NCBI RefSeq assembly: GCF_009371985.2
Contig: NZ_VIKU02000001.1
Span: 1,550,001 to 1,614,000 of the forward strand
Direction of reading: 5' to 3'
DNA: 64,000 bases
Source: Pelagihabitans pacificus
Lineage (GTDB): Bacteria; Bacteroidota; Bacteroidia; Flavobacteriales; Flavobacteriaceae
In this document: in pieces, positions 35,889 through 45,232 of the stretch
Position numbering within the stretch: the stretch's first letter is position 1
Layout of the letters: each line of letters starts with the position of its first letter
Notes under the pieces: model-generated
Told to the model about the DNA's origin: nothing
Database searches by the model: none
The model's input: the letters and a program-made list of their open reading frames with translations, nothing else
Translations under genes and position numbers: made by a program

Positions 35889-35896
35889 TACTTTTG
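35889..35896 (+). promoter_or_regulatory. -7 promoter element for glnS
   Basis: TACTTTTG, an exact TAnnTTTG match ending 20 bases before the glnS ATG. It is downstream of the divergent sprC-like start; no matching element was found for the sprC side. Confidence 0.55.
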
Positions 35897-35916
35897 TAGC
35901 TTTAAAAAAACTGTTC

Positions 35917-37602
35917 ATGAGCGAAGAACGCGAATCCCTGAATTTTCTGGAACACATCATCGAAAACGACCTGAAAACGGGGTATGAAAAGAACCAGCTT
36001 CGGTTTCGTTTCCCTCCCGAGCCTAACGGGTATTTACACATTGGACATGCCAGCTCCATATGTCTCAACTTCGGGCTGGGATTGAAGTACAATGCCCCCG
36101 TAAACCTGCGCTTCGATGATACCAACCCTATCAAGGAGGAGCAGGAGTATGTAGATGCGATAAAGAGAGATGTGCAGTGGTTGGGATTTGAGTGGGATAC
36201 CGAACGGTATGCGTCGGATTATTTCCAGCAGCTCTACGATTGGGCCGTGGTTTTAATCAAGAATGGCAAGGCCTACGTGGATAGTCAGACTTCGGAGGAA
36301 ATGGCCGATCAAAAGGGAACACCCACCGAACCGGGCACTGAAAGTCCGTATCGAAGTCGTTCGGTCGAGGAAAATTTGGAATTATTCGAAGGAATGAAGG
36401 AAGGTAAGTTTGCCGAAGGTACCCATGTACTACGGGCCAAAATCGATATGGCAGCCCAGAATATGCTTATGCGCGATCCGTTAATGTATCGGATTCTTCA
36501 CAGGACACATCACCGTACTGATACCGATTGGTGTATTTATCCTATGTACGACTGGGCACATGGTCAGAGCGATTATGTGGAACAGGTGACGCATTCGTTA
36601 TGTACGTTGGAGTTCTTGCCACATCGAGAGTTATACGACTGGTTTCTGGACCAGATTTACGACCCAGGGAAGATACGACCGAAACAAAGGGAATTCGCGC
36701 GTCGCAACTTAAGCCATACGGTAGTGAGCAAGCGCAAGCTGTTACAGTTGGTCGAAAGTGGGGTTGTGAAAGGATGGGACGACCCTCGGATGCCCACTAT
36801 TTCCGGCTTGAGACGAAGGGGCTATACTCCGGAATCGATTCGTAATTTTGCGGATACCATAGGGATAGCGAAACGGGAAAATTTAATCGATGTATCGCTC
36901 TTGGAGTTTCATGTCCGAGACCATTTGAACAAAATTGCCCCAAGGGTTATGGGTGTCTTAAATCCCTTGAAATTGGTCATTACCAATTACCCGAAAGGTA
37001 GCGAGGAATGGTTGGATGCGGAAAATAATCCGGAAGATCCATCGGCCGGTTTTAGAAAGGTGCCTTTTTCAGGGGAGCTCTATATTGAGCAAGATGATTT
37101 TAGGGAAGAGGCAAATCGCAAGTTCTTTCGATTAAAGCTAGGCGGGGAAGTGCGTTTGAAGAACGGTTATATCATTAAGGCCGAAAGCTGCACCAAAGAT
37201 ACCGAAGGGAATATTATCGAGGTACAGTGTACGTACGACCCTAAAAGCAAAAGTGGAAGTGGTACCGAGGAGAGCCTCCGCAAGGTGAAAGGTACGTTGC
37301 ACTGGGTGTCTATGAAGCATGCCATCGAGGCCGAGATTCGTTTATATGATCGGCTGTTTACCGATGAAAGTCCAGATACGCACAAAGACAAGGATTTTAT
37401 GGATTTCATCAACCCGGAATCGTTGAAAACCATTACCGGCTATTTGGAACCTAGTTTGAAAGATGCCAAAGTAGGAGATCGGGTTCAATTTCAACGATTG
37501 GGCTATTTTTGTGTAGATCCTGATTCGAATTCGGAGAAACTGGTGTTTAACAGAACGGTCGGTTTGCGGGACACTTGGGCAAAAATCCTTCGAAAAGACT
37601 AG
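35917..37602 (+). CDS. glnS: Glutaminyl-tRNA synthetase
   Basis: A 561-residue class I aminoacyl-tRNA synthetase that charges tRNA-Gln. The adenylate motif PEPNGYLHIGHASS is at about residues 32-45 (HIGH signature), with RFDDTNP after it and the KMSKS-type loop VVSKRKLLQLV at about residue 269. The C-terminal half has the beta-barrel anticodon-binding domain typical of bacterial GlnRS. Length and order match the E. coli enzyme type. It is transcribed divergently from the gliding operon. The window also has gltX; with a dedicated GlnRS, that GluRS is probably the discriminating type. Confidence 0.97.
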   Translation: MSEERESLNFLEHIIENDLKTGYEKNQLRFRFPPEPNGYLHIGHASSICLNFGLGLKYNAPVNLRFDDTNPIKEEQEYVDAIKRDVQWLGFEWDTERYASDYFQQLYDWAVVLIKNGKAYVDSQTSEEMADQKGTPTEPGTESPYRSRSVEENLELFEGMKEGKFAEGTHVLRAKIDMAAQNMLMRDPLMYRILHRTHHRTDTDWCIYPMYDWAHGQSDYVEQVTHSLCTLEFLPHRELYDWFLDQIYDPGKIRPKQREFARRNLSHTVVSKRKLLQLVESGVVKGWDDPRMPTISGLRRRGYTPESIRNFADTIGIAKRENLIDVSLLEFHVRDHLNKIAPRVMGVLNPLKLVITNYPKGSEEWLDAENNPEDPSAGFRKVPFSGELYIEQDDFREEANRKFFRLKLGGEVRLKNGYIIKAESCTKDTEGNIIEVQCTYDPKSKSGSGTEESLRKVKGTLHWVSMKHAIEAEIRLYDRLFTDESPDTHKDKDFMDFINPESLKTITGYLEPSLKDAKVGDRVQFQRLGYFCVDPDSNSEKLVFNRTVGLRDTWAKILRKD

Positions 37603-37921
37603 CATAAGAATTTCTTATCGATTGAAATATAGCAATCGGTATTTTCTATGAAAAGCAACAGATTTAAAGGGATTCTAAGAGGTGTTCTTCTTTTATGGTG
37701 GTGTTTGTGGCTCGGCTGTGTTTTCCCCTCTTAGGAGGCCTTTATGAAAGAATTTTGAAAGATGAAGCATTTGCAATGGAGCAGGTTCCCCGATAGACCT
37801 GAATAGCGTTTCAAAGAAAGCAACTACCGCTATCCGACAAAGGTTTTTTAAATTGTACACAAAAAAAGCCCCAGGACAGTGTCGATCCGTCAAAGGGGTT
37901 TTAGTTTTCGGAAAATGGCTT
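37603..37921. other. 319-bp gap between glnS and the SPFH gene
   Basis: No confident gene. It begins with a weak dyad (TATCGATTG, eight bases, CAATCGGTA) just after glnS. At 37648-37734 there is a 28-codon frame reading MKSNRFKGILRGVLLLWWCL and then WLGCVFPS, which looks like a lone lipoprotein-type signal peptide. It may be a remnant, a peptide gene or chance. A minus-strand terminator-like hairpin closes the gap. Confidence 0.4.
37861..37902 (-). terminator. Terminator-like hairpin after the SPFH gene
   Basis: On the minus strand AAAACCCC pairs with GGGGCTTTT (one bulge), enclosing about 22 bases, followed by seven T residues. It lies 20 bases after the SPFH stop. Confidence 0.5.
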
Positions 37922-38854
37922 CTACTCTTCTTTTTTCCGTGATCCGGTTTTCTTCATTTGTTCCCCGATCATATTGCTTGCCGTAAATGAGGCGACCATG
38001 TTATTCAACATATCGCTTCCAGCTTGGGGCGAATTGGGAAGGAGGATTAAATTCGTATTGGTCTCCTCTCCTATCGACTGAAGGGTATCATAGTGTTGGG
38101 TAACCACTATCAAAGCGGAGGCTTCTTGTGAGTTGATGCCCACTTTGTTCAAGACCTCTACTGATTCTTCCAACCCTCTCGCGATTTCCCTTCTTTGATC
38201 GGCAATACCTTGTCCTTGTAAGCGCTTGCTCTCGGCTTCGGCCTTCGCTTTTTCAACGATTAGGATTCGCGCAGCGTCCCCTTCGAACTGGGCGGCTATT
38301 TTTTCACGTTCCGAGGCATTGATGCGGTTCATGGCCGCCTTTACCTGCGCATCGGGATCAATATCGGTTACCAGGGTTTTGATGATGTCGTACCCATAAT
38401 CCGACATATATTCCTGCAATTCGCGTTTCACCGCTATGGCAATATCGTCTTTTTTAACAAAAACATCATCCAATTTCATTTTGGGCACTTCGGCACGTAC
38501 GACATCGAATACAAAGGAAGTGATTTGGTCGTGGGGATACTCCAACTTATAAAATGCGTCGTACACCTTTTCGCGTATGACGACAAATTGAACGGAAACC
38601 TTTAATTTGACGAAAACATCATCCAAGGTCTTGGTCTCGATAATTACATCCAGTTGCTGTATTTTTAAGGTTAATCGGCCTGCAATACGGTCTACCAGCG
38701 GAATTTTCATCTGAAGACCCGATTGCCGTATGCTATGAAACTTACCAAAGCGCTCAATGGCCACCGCAGTCTGTTGTTTCACGATGAAGAAAGAGGAAAA
38801 GAGAATTACGAGCGCAAAAAAAATAATCGGTATTAAAAACACATTAAAGCCCAT
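37922..38854 (-). CDS. SPFH/Band 7 (stomatin-like) membrane protein
   Basis: A 310-residue protein with one N-terminal membrane span (about residues 5-25) followed directly by the Band 7/SPFH domain (QQTAVAIERFGKFHSIRQSG, then DVVRAEVPKMKLDDVFVKKD) and an Ala/Glu-rich coiled-coil helix (EKAKAEAESKRLQGQGIAD) that drives oligomerisation. The closest wording I recall is the slipin/HIR-type group. Such proteins form large rings on membranes and help proteases or organise lipid domains. No NfeD partner, commonly found beside prokaryotic stomatins, is present. It lies 153 bases downstream of gltX on the same strand. Confidence 0.92.
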   Translation of the reverse strand: MGFNVFLIPIIFFALVILFSSFFIVKQQTAVAIERFGKFHSIRQSGLQMKIPLVDRIAGRLTLKIQQLDVIIETKTLDDVFVKLKVSVQFVVIREKVYDAFYKLEYPHDQITSFVFDVVRAEVPKMKLDDVFVKKDDIAIAVKRELQEYMSDYGYDIIKTLVTDIDPDAQVKAAMNRINASEREKIAAQFEGDAARILIVEKAKAEAESKRLQGQGIADQRREIARGLEESVEVLNKVGINSQEASALIVVTQHYDTLQSIGEETNTNLILLPNSPQAGSDMLNNMVASFTASNMIGEQMKKTGSRKKEE

Positions 38855-39007
38855 GGTTTCGGATTTTTAGTTAATGGAATGAATTTACGAAAACGCTTTG
38901 TATATGGGTAGTGGTTTTCTAAGAATTGTTACAAAAGCGCTTAACGGCAATTACCTACCTACCAATCATTAGGTTTTTGGAAACAGCCGTCTTTGAGGGG
39001 GCACCAA

Positions 39008-40513
39008 CTACAAAATGGAAATTGCCCTGCGTATTCTAGCGATGGTTTCCTTCTTCCCGATTAGGCCCATGATATCAAAAATATGAGGGCCTTTCATATC
39101 CCCTACCAATACGAGGCGGAGCGGGGGCATGACCTTACCGAAGGACAGATTTTGCTCGGAAATCCAGGTTTTGACGATGGCTTCCAAAGGTTCGGTTGTA
39201 AAATCGTTCGTCTTTTCCAAAACGGATACCAACTGGTTCATTATCTCCGGAGTATCCTCTCTCCATTGCTTTCTAGCGGCTTTTTCATTGTAGTTCGTTG
39301 GTGCCACAAAGAAATAATCACCCAGTTCCCAAAAGTCGGAAACAAAGGTGGCGCGTTCCTTGATCAAAGAGATGACCGATTCCAAATAATCTGTGGTCAC
39401 CTTGGAATCGACGATATTTTTTGCCCGGACGATGGGTAAGAACGAGTGTGCCAACTCTGTATTGGTCTTTTGCTGTAAGTAGTGTTGGTTATACCATTTG
39501 GTTTTATCAGGGTCAAAACGCGCACCGGACTTGTGCACGCGTTCCAGGGAGAAAAGGTCTATCAATTCGTCCAAACCAAAAAGCTCCTGCTCGGTCCCGG
39601 GGTTCCAGCCCAAGAGCGCTAGAAAGTTGATAACGGCCTCTGGGAAATACCCGGCTTCCCTATAGCCTATTGAATCGTTCCATGATAGCGGAAAAACGGG
39701 AAATCCTCCTTTTTCTCCATCCCTTTTGCTCAATTTTCCCTTTCCGACCGGCTTCATGATCAAAGGAAGGTGGGCAAACTCCGGAGACTTCCACTCGAAG
39801 GCATCGTACAGTTGTTGGTGTAAAGCCAAAGAGGGCAACCACTCTTCGCCCCGAATGACATGGGTGATTTCCATGAGGTGATCATCAACAATATTGGCCA
39901 AGTGATAAGTGGGCATTCCGTCACTTTTAAAAAGAACCTTATCGTCCAAAATGTTGGTATCGATTTCGATGGTCCCACGAATGCGGTCCCGTAGCTGAAG
40001 TTTCTCGTCAGGGGGAGTTAGAAACCGGATAACGTAATCTTCACCCAACCTCAAACGCGTTTGGACTTCCTCTGGCATCATGGAAAGGGAATTATCCAAT
40101 TTCAAACGGTTGTGCCAGTTGTAGATAAAGGTTTTGCCCTTTGCTTCATGGTCCTTCCGATGAAAATCGAGTTTTTCAGTAGTATCGAAGGCATAGTAGG
40201 CCTTTCCCCTTTCAACAAGTTCCTCCGCATAACGGCGGTAAAGATGTTTTCGTTCACTTTGTCGGTAGGGGCCAAAACCGCCCTCTTTATCAGGTCCTTC
40301 ATCAAAGGGAATCCCACACCATTCAAGCGCCTCAACAATATATTGCTCCGCCCCATCCACATAACGATTTTGGTCGGTATCCTCGATTCGCAAGACAAAG
40401 GCACCTCTATGTTTTTTGGCGAATAAATAGTTGAAAAGGGCGGTGCGCACACCCCCAATGTGCAAGGGCCCGGTAGGACTGGGCGCAAAACGAACACGTA
40501 TATTTTGGGTCAT
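39008..40513 (-). CDS. gltX: Glutamyl-tRNA synthetase
   Basis: A 501-residue class I synthetase charging tRNA-Glu. Motifs are RFAPSPTGPLHIGGVRTAL near the N-terminus (HIGH-type), RIEDTDQNRYVDGAEQYI, DDHLMEITHVIRGEEWL and the KMSKS-type loop KGKLSKRDG at about residue 260. The C-terminal helical domain is the bacterial anticodon-binding type. Length is normal for the family. It starts 98 bases after the stop of the AlkB-type gene and has its own -7 element in that gap. Confidence 0.97.
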   Translation of the reverse strand: MTQNIRVRFAPSPTGPLHIGGVRTALFNYLFAKKHRGAFVLRIEDTDQNRYVDGAEQYIVEALEWCGIPFDEGPDKEGGFGPYRQSERKHLYRRYAEELVERGKAYYAFDTTEKLDFHRKDHEAKGKTFIYNWHNRLKLDNSLSMMPEEVQTRLRLGEDYVIRFLTPPDEKLQLRDRIRGTIEIDTNILDDKVLFKSDGMPTYHLANIVDDHLMEITHVIRGEEWLPSLALHQQLYDAFEWKSPEFAHLPLIMKPVGKGKLSKRDGEKGGFPVFPLSWNDSIGYREAGYFPEAVINFLALLGWNPGTEQELFGLDELIDLFSLERVHKSGARFDPDKTKWYNQHYLQQKTNTELAHSFLPIVRAKNIVDSKVTTDYLESVISLIKERATFVSDFWELGDYFFVAPTNYNEKAARKQWREDTPEIMNQLVSVLEKTNDFTTEPLEAIVKTWISEQNLSFGKVMPPLRLVLVGDMKGPHIFDIMGLIGKKETIARIRRAISIL

Positions 40514-40530
40514 ACAAACTTATTATGGCC

Positions 40531-40538
40531 CAAAGTTA
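40531..40538 (-). promoter_or_regulatory. -7 promoter element for gltX
   Basis: The minus strand reads TAACTTTG, an exact TAnnTTTG match ending 17 bases before the gltX ATG, predicting a leader of about a dozen bases. Confidence 0.55.
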
Positions 40539-40611
40539 CGAAAGATGCACCTGCCGACAGGGGTACGGTGGTGGAATTTTACTGGATCAAAAGCAAGCTA
40601 GCGTTCCATAC

Positions 40612-41694
40612 TTAGCCGAGGGCTGGCGTTCCATCGGAAGGGGTATGGGATTGTTGTTTCATCTCGTCGGGAATCCGTGGGTTCATCAGACTGAACCACA
40701 AAGGAGGTACTAACGAAAGCACCATACTGGTCGGATACCCGAAAGGCATTTGTGGCGAGATATCATGGTAATCCAATATTTGATACTTCTTGGAGGATTT
40801 ATAATGATGGTCGCTGTGTCTTGTAAGTTCATAAAGTACGATACGGCCCATTACATGATTGCTGTTCCATGAATGTACTTCACGTACGCGTTCGTAGCGG
40901 CCCGATGGCAGTTTTAGCCTCGACAGGCCGTAGTGCTCTATGTAATTGACCGTTTCGAGCATTAAGAATCCTATGATCCCGGCGCCAATGGCGAAAAGTA
41001 GGCCGATGGTACCAAAGTACAAATAGATGCCGGCCAAGTAGGCAAGCTGTAAGATGCTGTACCACAGCATATCGTTGTTGAGGGTTAAAAAACCTTCATT
41101 GTTTCCCTTAAGAAGTTTTAGCTGCAGCTTCCAAGCACTTATGTATTGGCGAATTACCGACGTAAACCAGAAAGAATATACCGTTTGGTTATACCGTGCC
41201 GTGGCGGGATCTTCTTTGGTCGCTGCGTTTGCATGATGCCCGAAATTGTGTTCGATGTAAAAATGCATATAATGCGAGGGAAGCAGTAATAGCTTGCCAA
41301 GATGTCGTTCCACTGTGGTCTGTCGATGCCCCAATTCATGAGCAACATTGATGCCATTGGTTCCTAGAACAATTCCCAAGGATATCATAAGCCCTACTAG
41401 CTCGTACTTGGTGAGAAAAGCGGTGGAAACAAACCATAGGGTATACCCTAATAGACCGAATACGATCGGGATGTTCAAATAGAGCATCCAATCGAACAGT
41501 TTGCTCTTGGCTTTATCTTCTCTTTCCGCGCCTTCATAGTTGCTTTCATCGTGTGGAAGCAGCAGTTCCAGAATAGGAATCAGTACAAATGCATAAAACG
41601 GAGTGAAGAAACTCCATATGCCCTGTATATATAAACCGATTACAGCCGACAGTGGCAATGTCAAGGCCGCCAGGTACTTTAAATCTTTCATCAC
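40612..41694 (-). CDS. AlkB-type integral-membrane alkane/fatty-chain hydroxylase
   Basis: A 360-residue non-haem di-iron membrane monooxygenase. The histidine boxes match the alkane 1-monooxygenase pattern: His119/His123 in NVAHELGHR, His149/153/154 in EHNFGHH, His254 in NYIEHYGL and His293/296/297 in TRHSDHH. Several hydrophobic segments surround them (about 5-45, 68-120, 205-250). It would hydroxylate a terminal methyl group of an alkane or related chain, using electrons from rubredoxin; no rubredoxin gene is visible here. Close relatives outside hydrocarbon degraders may act on other lipids, so the substrate is uncertain. Met1 and Met2 are equivalent starts. Confidence 0.9.
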   Translation of the reverse strand: MMKDLKYLAALTLPLSAVIGLYIQGIWSFFTPFYAFVLIPILELLLPHDESNYEGAEREDKAKSKLFDWMLYLNIPIVFGLLGYTLWFVSTAFLTKYELVGLMISLGIVLGTNGINVAHELGHRQTTVERHLGKLLLLPSHYMHFYIEHNFGHHANAATKEDPATARYNQTVYSFWFTSVIRQYISAWKLQLKLLKGNNEGFLTLNNDMLWYSILQLAYLAGIYLYFGTIGLLFAIGAGIIGFLMLETVNYIEHYGLSRLKLPSGRYERVREVHSWNSNHVMGRIVLYELTRHSDHHYKSSKKYQILDYHDISPQMPFGYPTSMVLSLVPPLWFSLMNPRIPDEMKQQSHTPSDGTPALG

Positions 41695-41714
41695 GAACCT
41701 TTTAACAATTAATT

Positions 41715-41742
41715 GATACTTAAATTTACCATATCAAGTATC
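41715..41742. promoter_or_regulatory. Inverted repeat in the alkB-type / DUF4175-type divergent region
   Basis: GATACTT and AAGTATC form a perfect seven-base inverted repeat 14 bases apart, and TTGATA/TATCAA gives an overlapping second dyad. It encloses the palindrome TAAATTTA (41721-41728), a near -7 element for the hydroxylase gene, so a regulator binding site or promoter is plausible. Confidence 0.3.
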
Positions 41743-41764
41743 TTGGTATTAAATATAATGGATA

Positions 41765-44700
41765 TTGAACAGTTATCACAACATACTCGATAAACTCAAT
41801 AGGTTTACGAAAAAGTATTACACCAAATTATTGATGAAGGGCGGCATGCTTTTTTTGGCACTGGGTCTACTGTTCTTTTTCGTCATCATGGGTGTTGAGT
41901 ATTTCTTATGGCTCAATTCTACGGGCCGGCTGATATTGTTATTGGTGTTCATTGGGGTGGAATTCTTCCTGTTGTACCGATATATCGCTACACCGCTTTT
42001 CTACCTGTTTAGACTTCGCAAGGGCATCAGCAACAAACAGGCTTCGTTATTGATCGGGAAGCATTTCCCTGAAGTAGGGGACAAACTTTACAATTTGCTT
42101 GATTTGGCAGAGGATAGGAACCAAACAGAATTGCTGTTGGCCAGTATTGCGCAACGATCGGAAAAACTAAAACCCATCCCGTTTGCCAAGGCTGTGAATT
42201 TTAAAGAGAATTTGCAATATGCCAAATACCTAATAATACCCTTATTATTATTTGTGTCGTTGTGGATAAGCGGAAATTGGAGTTCATTCTTTGGATCGGC
42301 CAATAGAGTGGTCAATTATGATTTGGCGTATGAACCGCCGGCGCCTTTCAGTTTCAAATTGCTGAACGAAACACTGGATGTGCTGGATTCAAAATCGTAT
42401 ACGATTCGGCTGACAACGGTTGGCGACGTGCGTCCAGGCGAAGTATTTATTACTATTGATGGTAAGGAGTCCCTGCTCCAAAAACAGGATGGAGTTTTCC
42501 AATATACGTTTTCACCCCCCTTGCAACCATCGGACTTTCACTTTACGGCGAACGGGATTCGCTCGGCCGATTACCACCTCAATGTGCTAAAGACGCCTTC
42601 CATACAGGATTTTAAGATCCGTCTGGACTATCCGAATTATACCAATCGGTTGCCAGAGGTTTTGAATAGCACAGGGAACGCCACTTTTCCTGAGGGTACT
42701 AAGGTTACTTGGCAAATTAGAGGCCGGCATATCGAAAGCATACGACTGATAACCAGGGACACCTCACTTGCTTTTTCTGGGGATGATGACCAATTTCAAC
42801 TTTCTAAAAGCGTTTATTCGGATTTGCCCTACGAGTTGGCAACATCGAATCAATATATTGCCGATTACGAAAAGTTGTCCTATCGCTTTAAAATAATCAA
42901 GGATGCCTACCCCACAATTAGGGCTAGGCAGCTGACCGATTCCTTGAATCCAAATGTTCTATATTATGTAGGGGAGGCGACCGACGATTACAAGCTAAGT
43001 CGCATTCGTCTGGTTTGTTATCCCGATGACGACCCCGATAAGAAGCAGGAGTTGGTGCTAAGCAATCCAAACGTCAATTTCGAACAGTTTTATTATACAT
43101 TTCCATCGGGCCTGGACTTGCAGTCCGGGAAGAATTATAGTTTTTTCTTCGAGGCAAGGGACAACGATGCGATTCATAAGGGGAAATCCAGTAAAAGTCA
43201 GGTCTTTTCAATGGCACTACTTGATGAAGATCAGTTAAAAAACAGGGAGTTGCAGTCACAGCAGTCCATTATCGGAAACATGGATAAATCCTTGAAAAAG
43301 TTTAAAGAGCAAAAAGAGACCCTCAAGAACATCAACCAGCAGCAAAAAGAGAAGGCACAATTGAATTTTAATGATCAGAGCCAAATCAAGGACTTCCTGA
43401 AAAAACAGCAACAGCAAGAAAGCATGATGCAAAAGTTTAGTAAGCAATTGAAAGAGAATCTGGAAAAATCGGATAAAGACGACAAACTCAATAAACTATT
43501 GCAAGAGCGTTTGGAGCGACAAGAGAAGGAGGCTAGGAAGAATGAAAAATTATTGGAGGAACTTAATAAGATTGCCGATAAAATAAACAAGGAAGAGTTG
43601 GCCAAGCGATTGGATGAATTGGGCAAAAAGCAGCGGAATAGCCAACGAAACCTAGAACAATTGCTGGAATTGACCAAACGGTATTACGTGACGGAGAAGG
43701 CGGCACAATTGGCTCGAGATCTTCAAAAATTGGCTGAAAAGCAGGAGAAGGCCTCGGAAGATTTGGGAAAGCCCGACAAACGGGAGGAGCAAAAAGAAAT
43801 AAACAAGGAATTTAACCAAATTTCAAAGGAGTTGCTTGAGTTAGCAAAAGATAATGCGGATTTGAAGAAACCTATGGATATGAACGTGGATGAAGAGAAA
43901 CAGGAAGGGGTAAGGCAATTACAGGAAGAGGCGCTGAAAAAACTTGAGGAGGAAAAGAAACAAGATTCGGAAACACAAAAGAACAACGTGGCCAAAGCAG
44001 CTTCACAAAAACAGAAGTCGGCGTCGCAGAAAATGAAGGAGTTATCCGAAGATTTACAGCAATCGGCCGCAGGGGGGTCTAGCGGCTCCTCCATTGCCGA
44101 GGATGCAGAGATGTTACGGCAGATATTGGACAATTTGATTACATTTTCCTTTAAGCAGGAGAACCTGTTTGAAAGTTTGGAGGCGGCCGATGCCGATATT
44201 CCCCAGTTCTCCAAGGTCGTACGGGAACAACAAGAGTTGAAGGGCCTTTTTGAACATGTCGACGATAGTCTTTTTGCACTATCCCTCAGGCAGGCTGAAC
44301 TTTCAGAGTTCGTGAACGAGCAGATTACCGAGGTATATTACAATATTGACAGGTCTTTGGAAAGCATGGCCGAAAGCCGAATATACCAGGGAGTATCGTA
44401 CCAGAAGTATGTGTTAAACGCTTCGAATAGTTTAGCGGATTTTTTAGCGGATTTGTTGGATAATATGAATCAAAGCATGCAGATGGGGCAGGGTTCCGGT
44501 CAAAGTCAGGATGGCTTTCAGTTACCGGATATCATCAAATCCCAAGGAGAGCTAAAGGAGAAGATGCAGGGCATGGGCCAGTCTGGACAGGGAAAGCCCC
44601 AGAATGTGGAAGGTGAGGGTAAAACGGGGCAAGGAGAACAGGGGGAAAAGGGAGACCAAAAGTCTGGAGATAGGGGCCGGGATGGAGAAGGAAAAGATGG

Positions 44701-45232
44701 TGGAGAAGGTAATAATGGAGAAGGTAAGGACGGAGAAGGAAAAGAAGGTCAAGGTGCTTCTGGAAATAATGGTGGTCAGGAGGGCGGACAAGGTCAAGGA
44801 CAACCGAGCGAAGAGGAGTTAAAGGAGATTTATGAAATCTATAAGCAGCAACAACAGCTGAGGGAACAGTTGGAAAAGCAGTTACGGGATATGATCAATA
44901 ATAGCGACCGGAAATTGGGAGAGAAGTTAGTGCGACAAATGGAAGATTTTGAAAATGATCTATTGGAAAATGGGGTAACACAGCGAAGCCTATCTAAAAT
45001 AAACAACATTCAATACGAGTTGTTGAAATTGGAAAATGCCGCTATGAAGCAGGGTAAGAAACCGGAGCGGGAAAGCACTACGAATAAGACCGGATTTCAA
45101 AACCCTATAACAACCAAACCTGAACTACTCGATAATTATCGTAATGAGGTGGAGATTTTAAACCGCCAAGCCTTACCTTTGCGGCCTAATTTTCAAGAAA
45201 AGGTCAAGGAATATTTTAAGAAGGATGATTAG
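41765..45232 (+). CDS. DUF4175-type large coiled-coil membrane protein
   Basis: A 1,155-residue protein. The N-terminus HNILDKLNRFTKKYYTKLLM and two adjacent membrane spans (about 24-48, 54-75) plus a third near 150-170 precede a beta-rich region (about 190-480) and then very long Lys/Glu/Gln coiled coils (about 490-760). A Gly/Gln/Lys/Glu low-complexity tract (about 905-1020) and a last coiled coil follow. This is the layout I recall for DUF4175 proteins of Bacteroidota; function unknown. The first in-frame start is TTG at 41765, preceded by a stop at 41756-41758 and no in-frame ATG until residue 24, which would cut the conserved N-terminus. The end overlaps ybeY by eight bases. Confidence 0.8.
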   Translation: MNSYHNILDKLNRFTKKYYTKLLMKGGMLFLALGLLFFFVIMGVEYFLWLNSTGRLILLLVFIGVEFFLLYRYIATPLFYLFRLRKGISNKQASLLIGKHFPEVGDKLYNLLDLAEDRNQTELLLASIAQRSEKLKPIPFAKAVNFKENLQYAKYLIIPLLLFVSLWISGNWSSFFGSANRVVNYDLAYEPPAPFSFKLLNETLDVLDSKSYTIRLTTVGDVRPGEVFITIDGKESLLQKQDGVFQYTFSPPLQPSDFHFTANGIRSADYHLNVLKTPSIQDFKIRLDYPNYTNRLPEVLNSTGNATFPEGTKVTWQIRGRHIESIRLITRDTSLAFSGDDDQFQLSKSVYSDLPYELATSNQYIADYEKLSYRFKIIKDAYPTIRARQLTDSLNPNVLYYVGEATDDYKLSRIRLVCYPDDDPDKKQELVLSNPNVNFEQFYYTFPSGLDLQSGKNYSFFFEARDNDAIHKGKSSKSQVFSMALLDEDQLKNRELQSQQSIIGNMDKSLKKFKEQKETLKNINQQQKEKAQLNFNDQSQIKDFLKKQQQQESMMQKFSKQLKENLEKSDKDDKLNKLLQERLERQEKEARKNEKLLEELNKIADKINKEELAKRLDELGKKQRNSQRNLEQLLELTKRYYVTEKAAQLARDLQKLAEKQEKASEDLGKPDKREEQKEINKEFNQISKELLELAKDNADLKKPMDMNVDEEKQEGVRQLQEEALKKLEEEKKQDSETQKNNVAKAASQKQKSASQKMKELSEDLQQSAAGGSSGSSIAEDAEMLRQILDNLITFSFKQENLFESLEAADADIPQFSKVVREQQELKGLFEHVDDSLFALSLRQAELSEFVNEQITEVYYNIDRSLESMAESRIYQGVSYQKYVLNASNSLADFLADLLDNMNQSMQMGQGSGQSQDGFQLPDIIKSQGELKEKMQGMGQSGQGKPQNVEGEGKTGQGEQGEKGDQKSGDRGRDGEGKDGGEGNNGEGKDGEGKEGQGASGNNGGQEGGQGQGQPSEEELKEIYEIYKQQQQLREQLEKQLRDMINNSDRKLGEKLVRQMEDFENDLLENGVTQRSLSKINNIQYELLKLENAAMKQGKKPERESTTNKTGFQNPITTKPELLDNYRNEVEILNRQALPLRPNFQEKVKEYFKKDD

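Noticed and set aside
37693..37893. 66-codon minus-strand frame between glnS and the SPFH gene.
   Set aside because: Low-complexity, mixed composition, no recognisable motif, and it runs into a terminator-like hairpin.
40525..40713. 62-codon plus-strand frame starting just upstream of gltX.
   Set aside because: It overlaps the 3' end of the AlkB-type gene on the other strand and has no family features.
41758..41793. ATG as start of the DUF4175-type gene.
   Set aside because: It is in a different frame and reaches a stop after 11 codons; the conserved N-terminus begins at the TTG.
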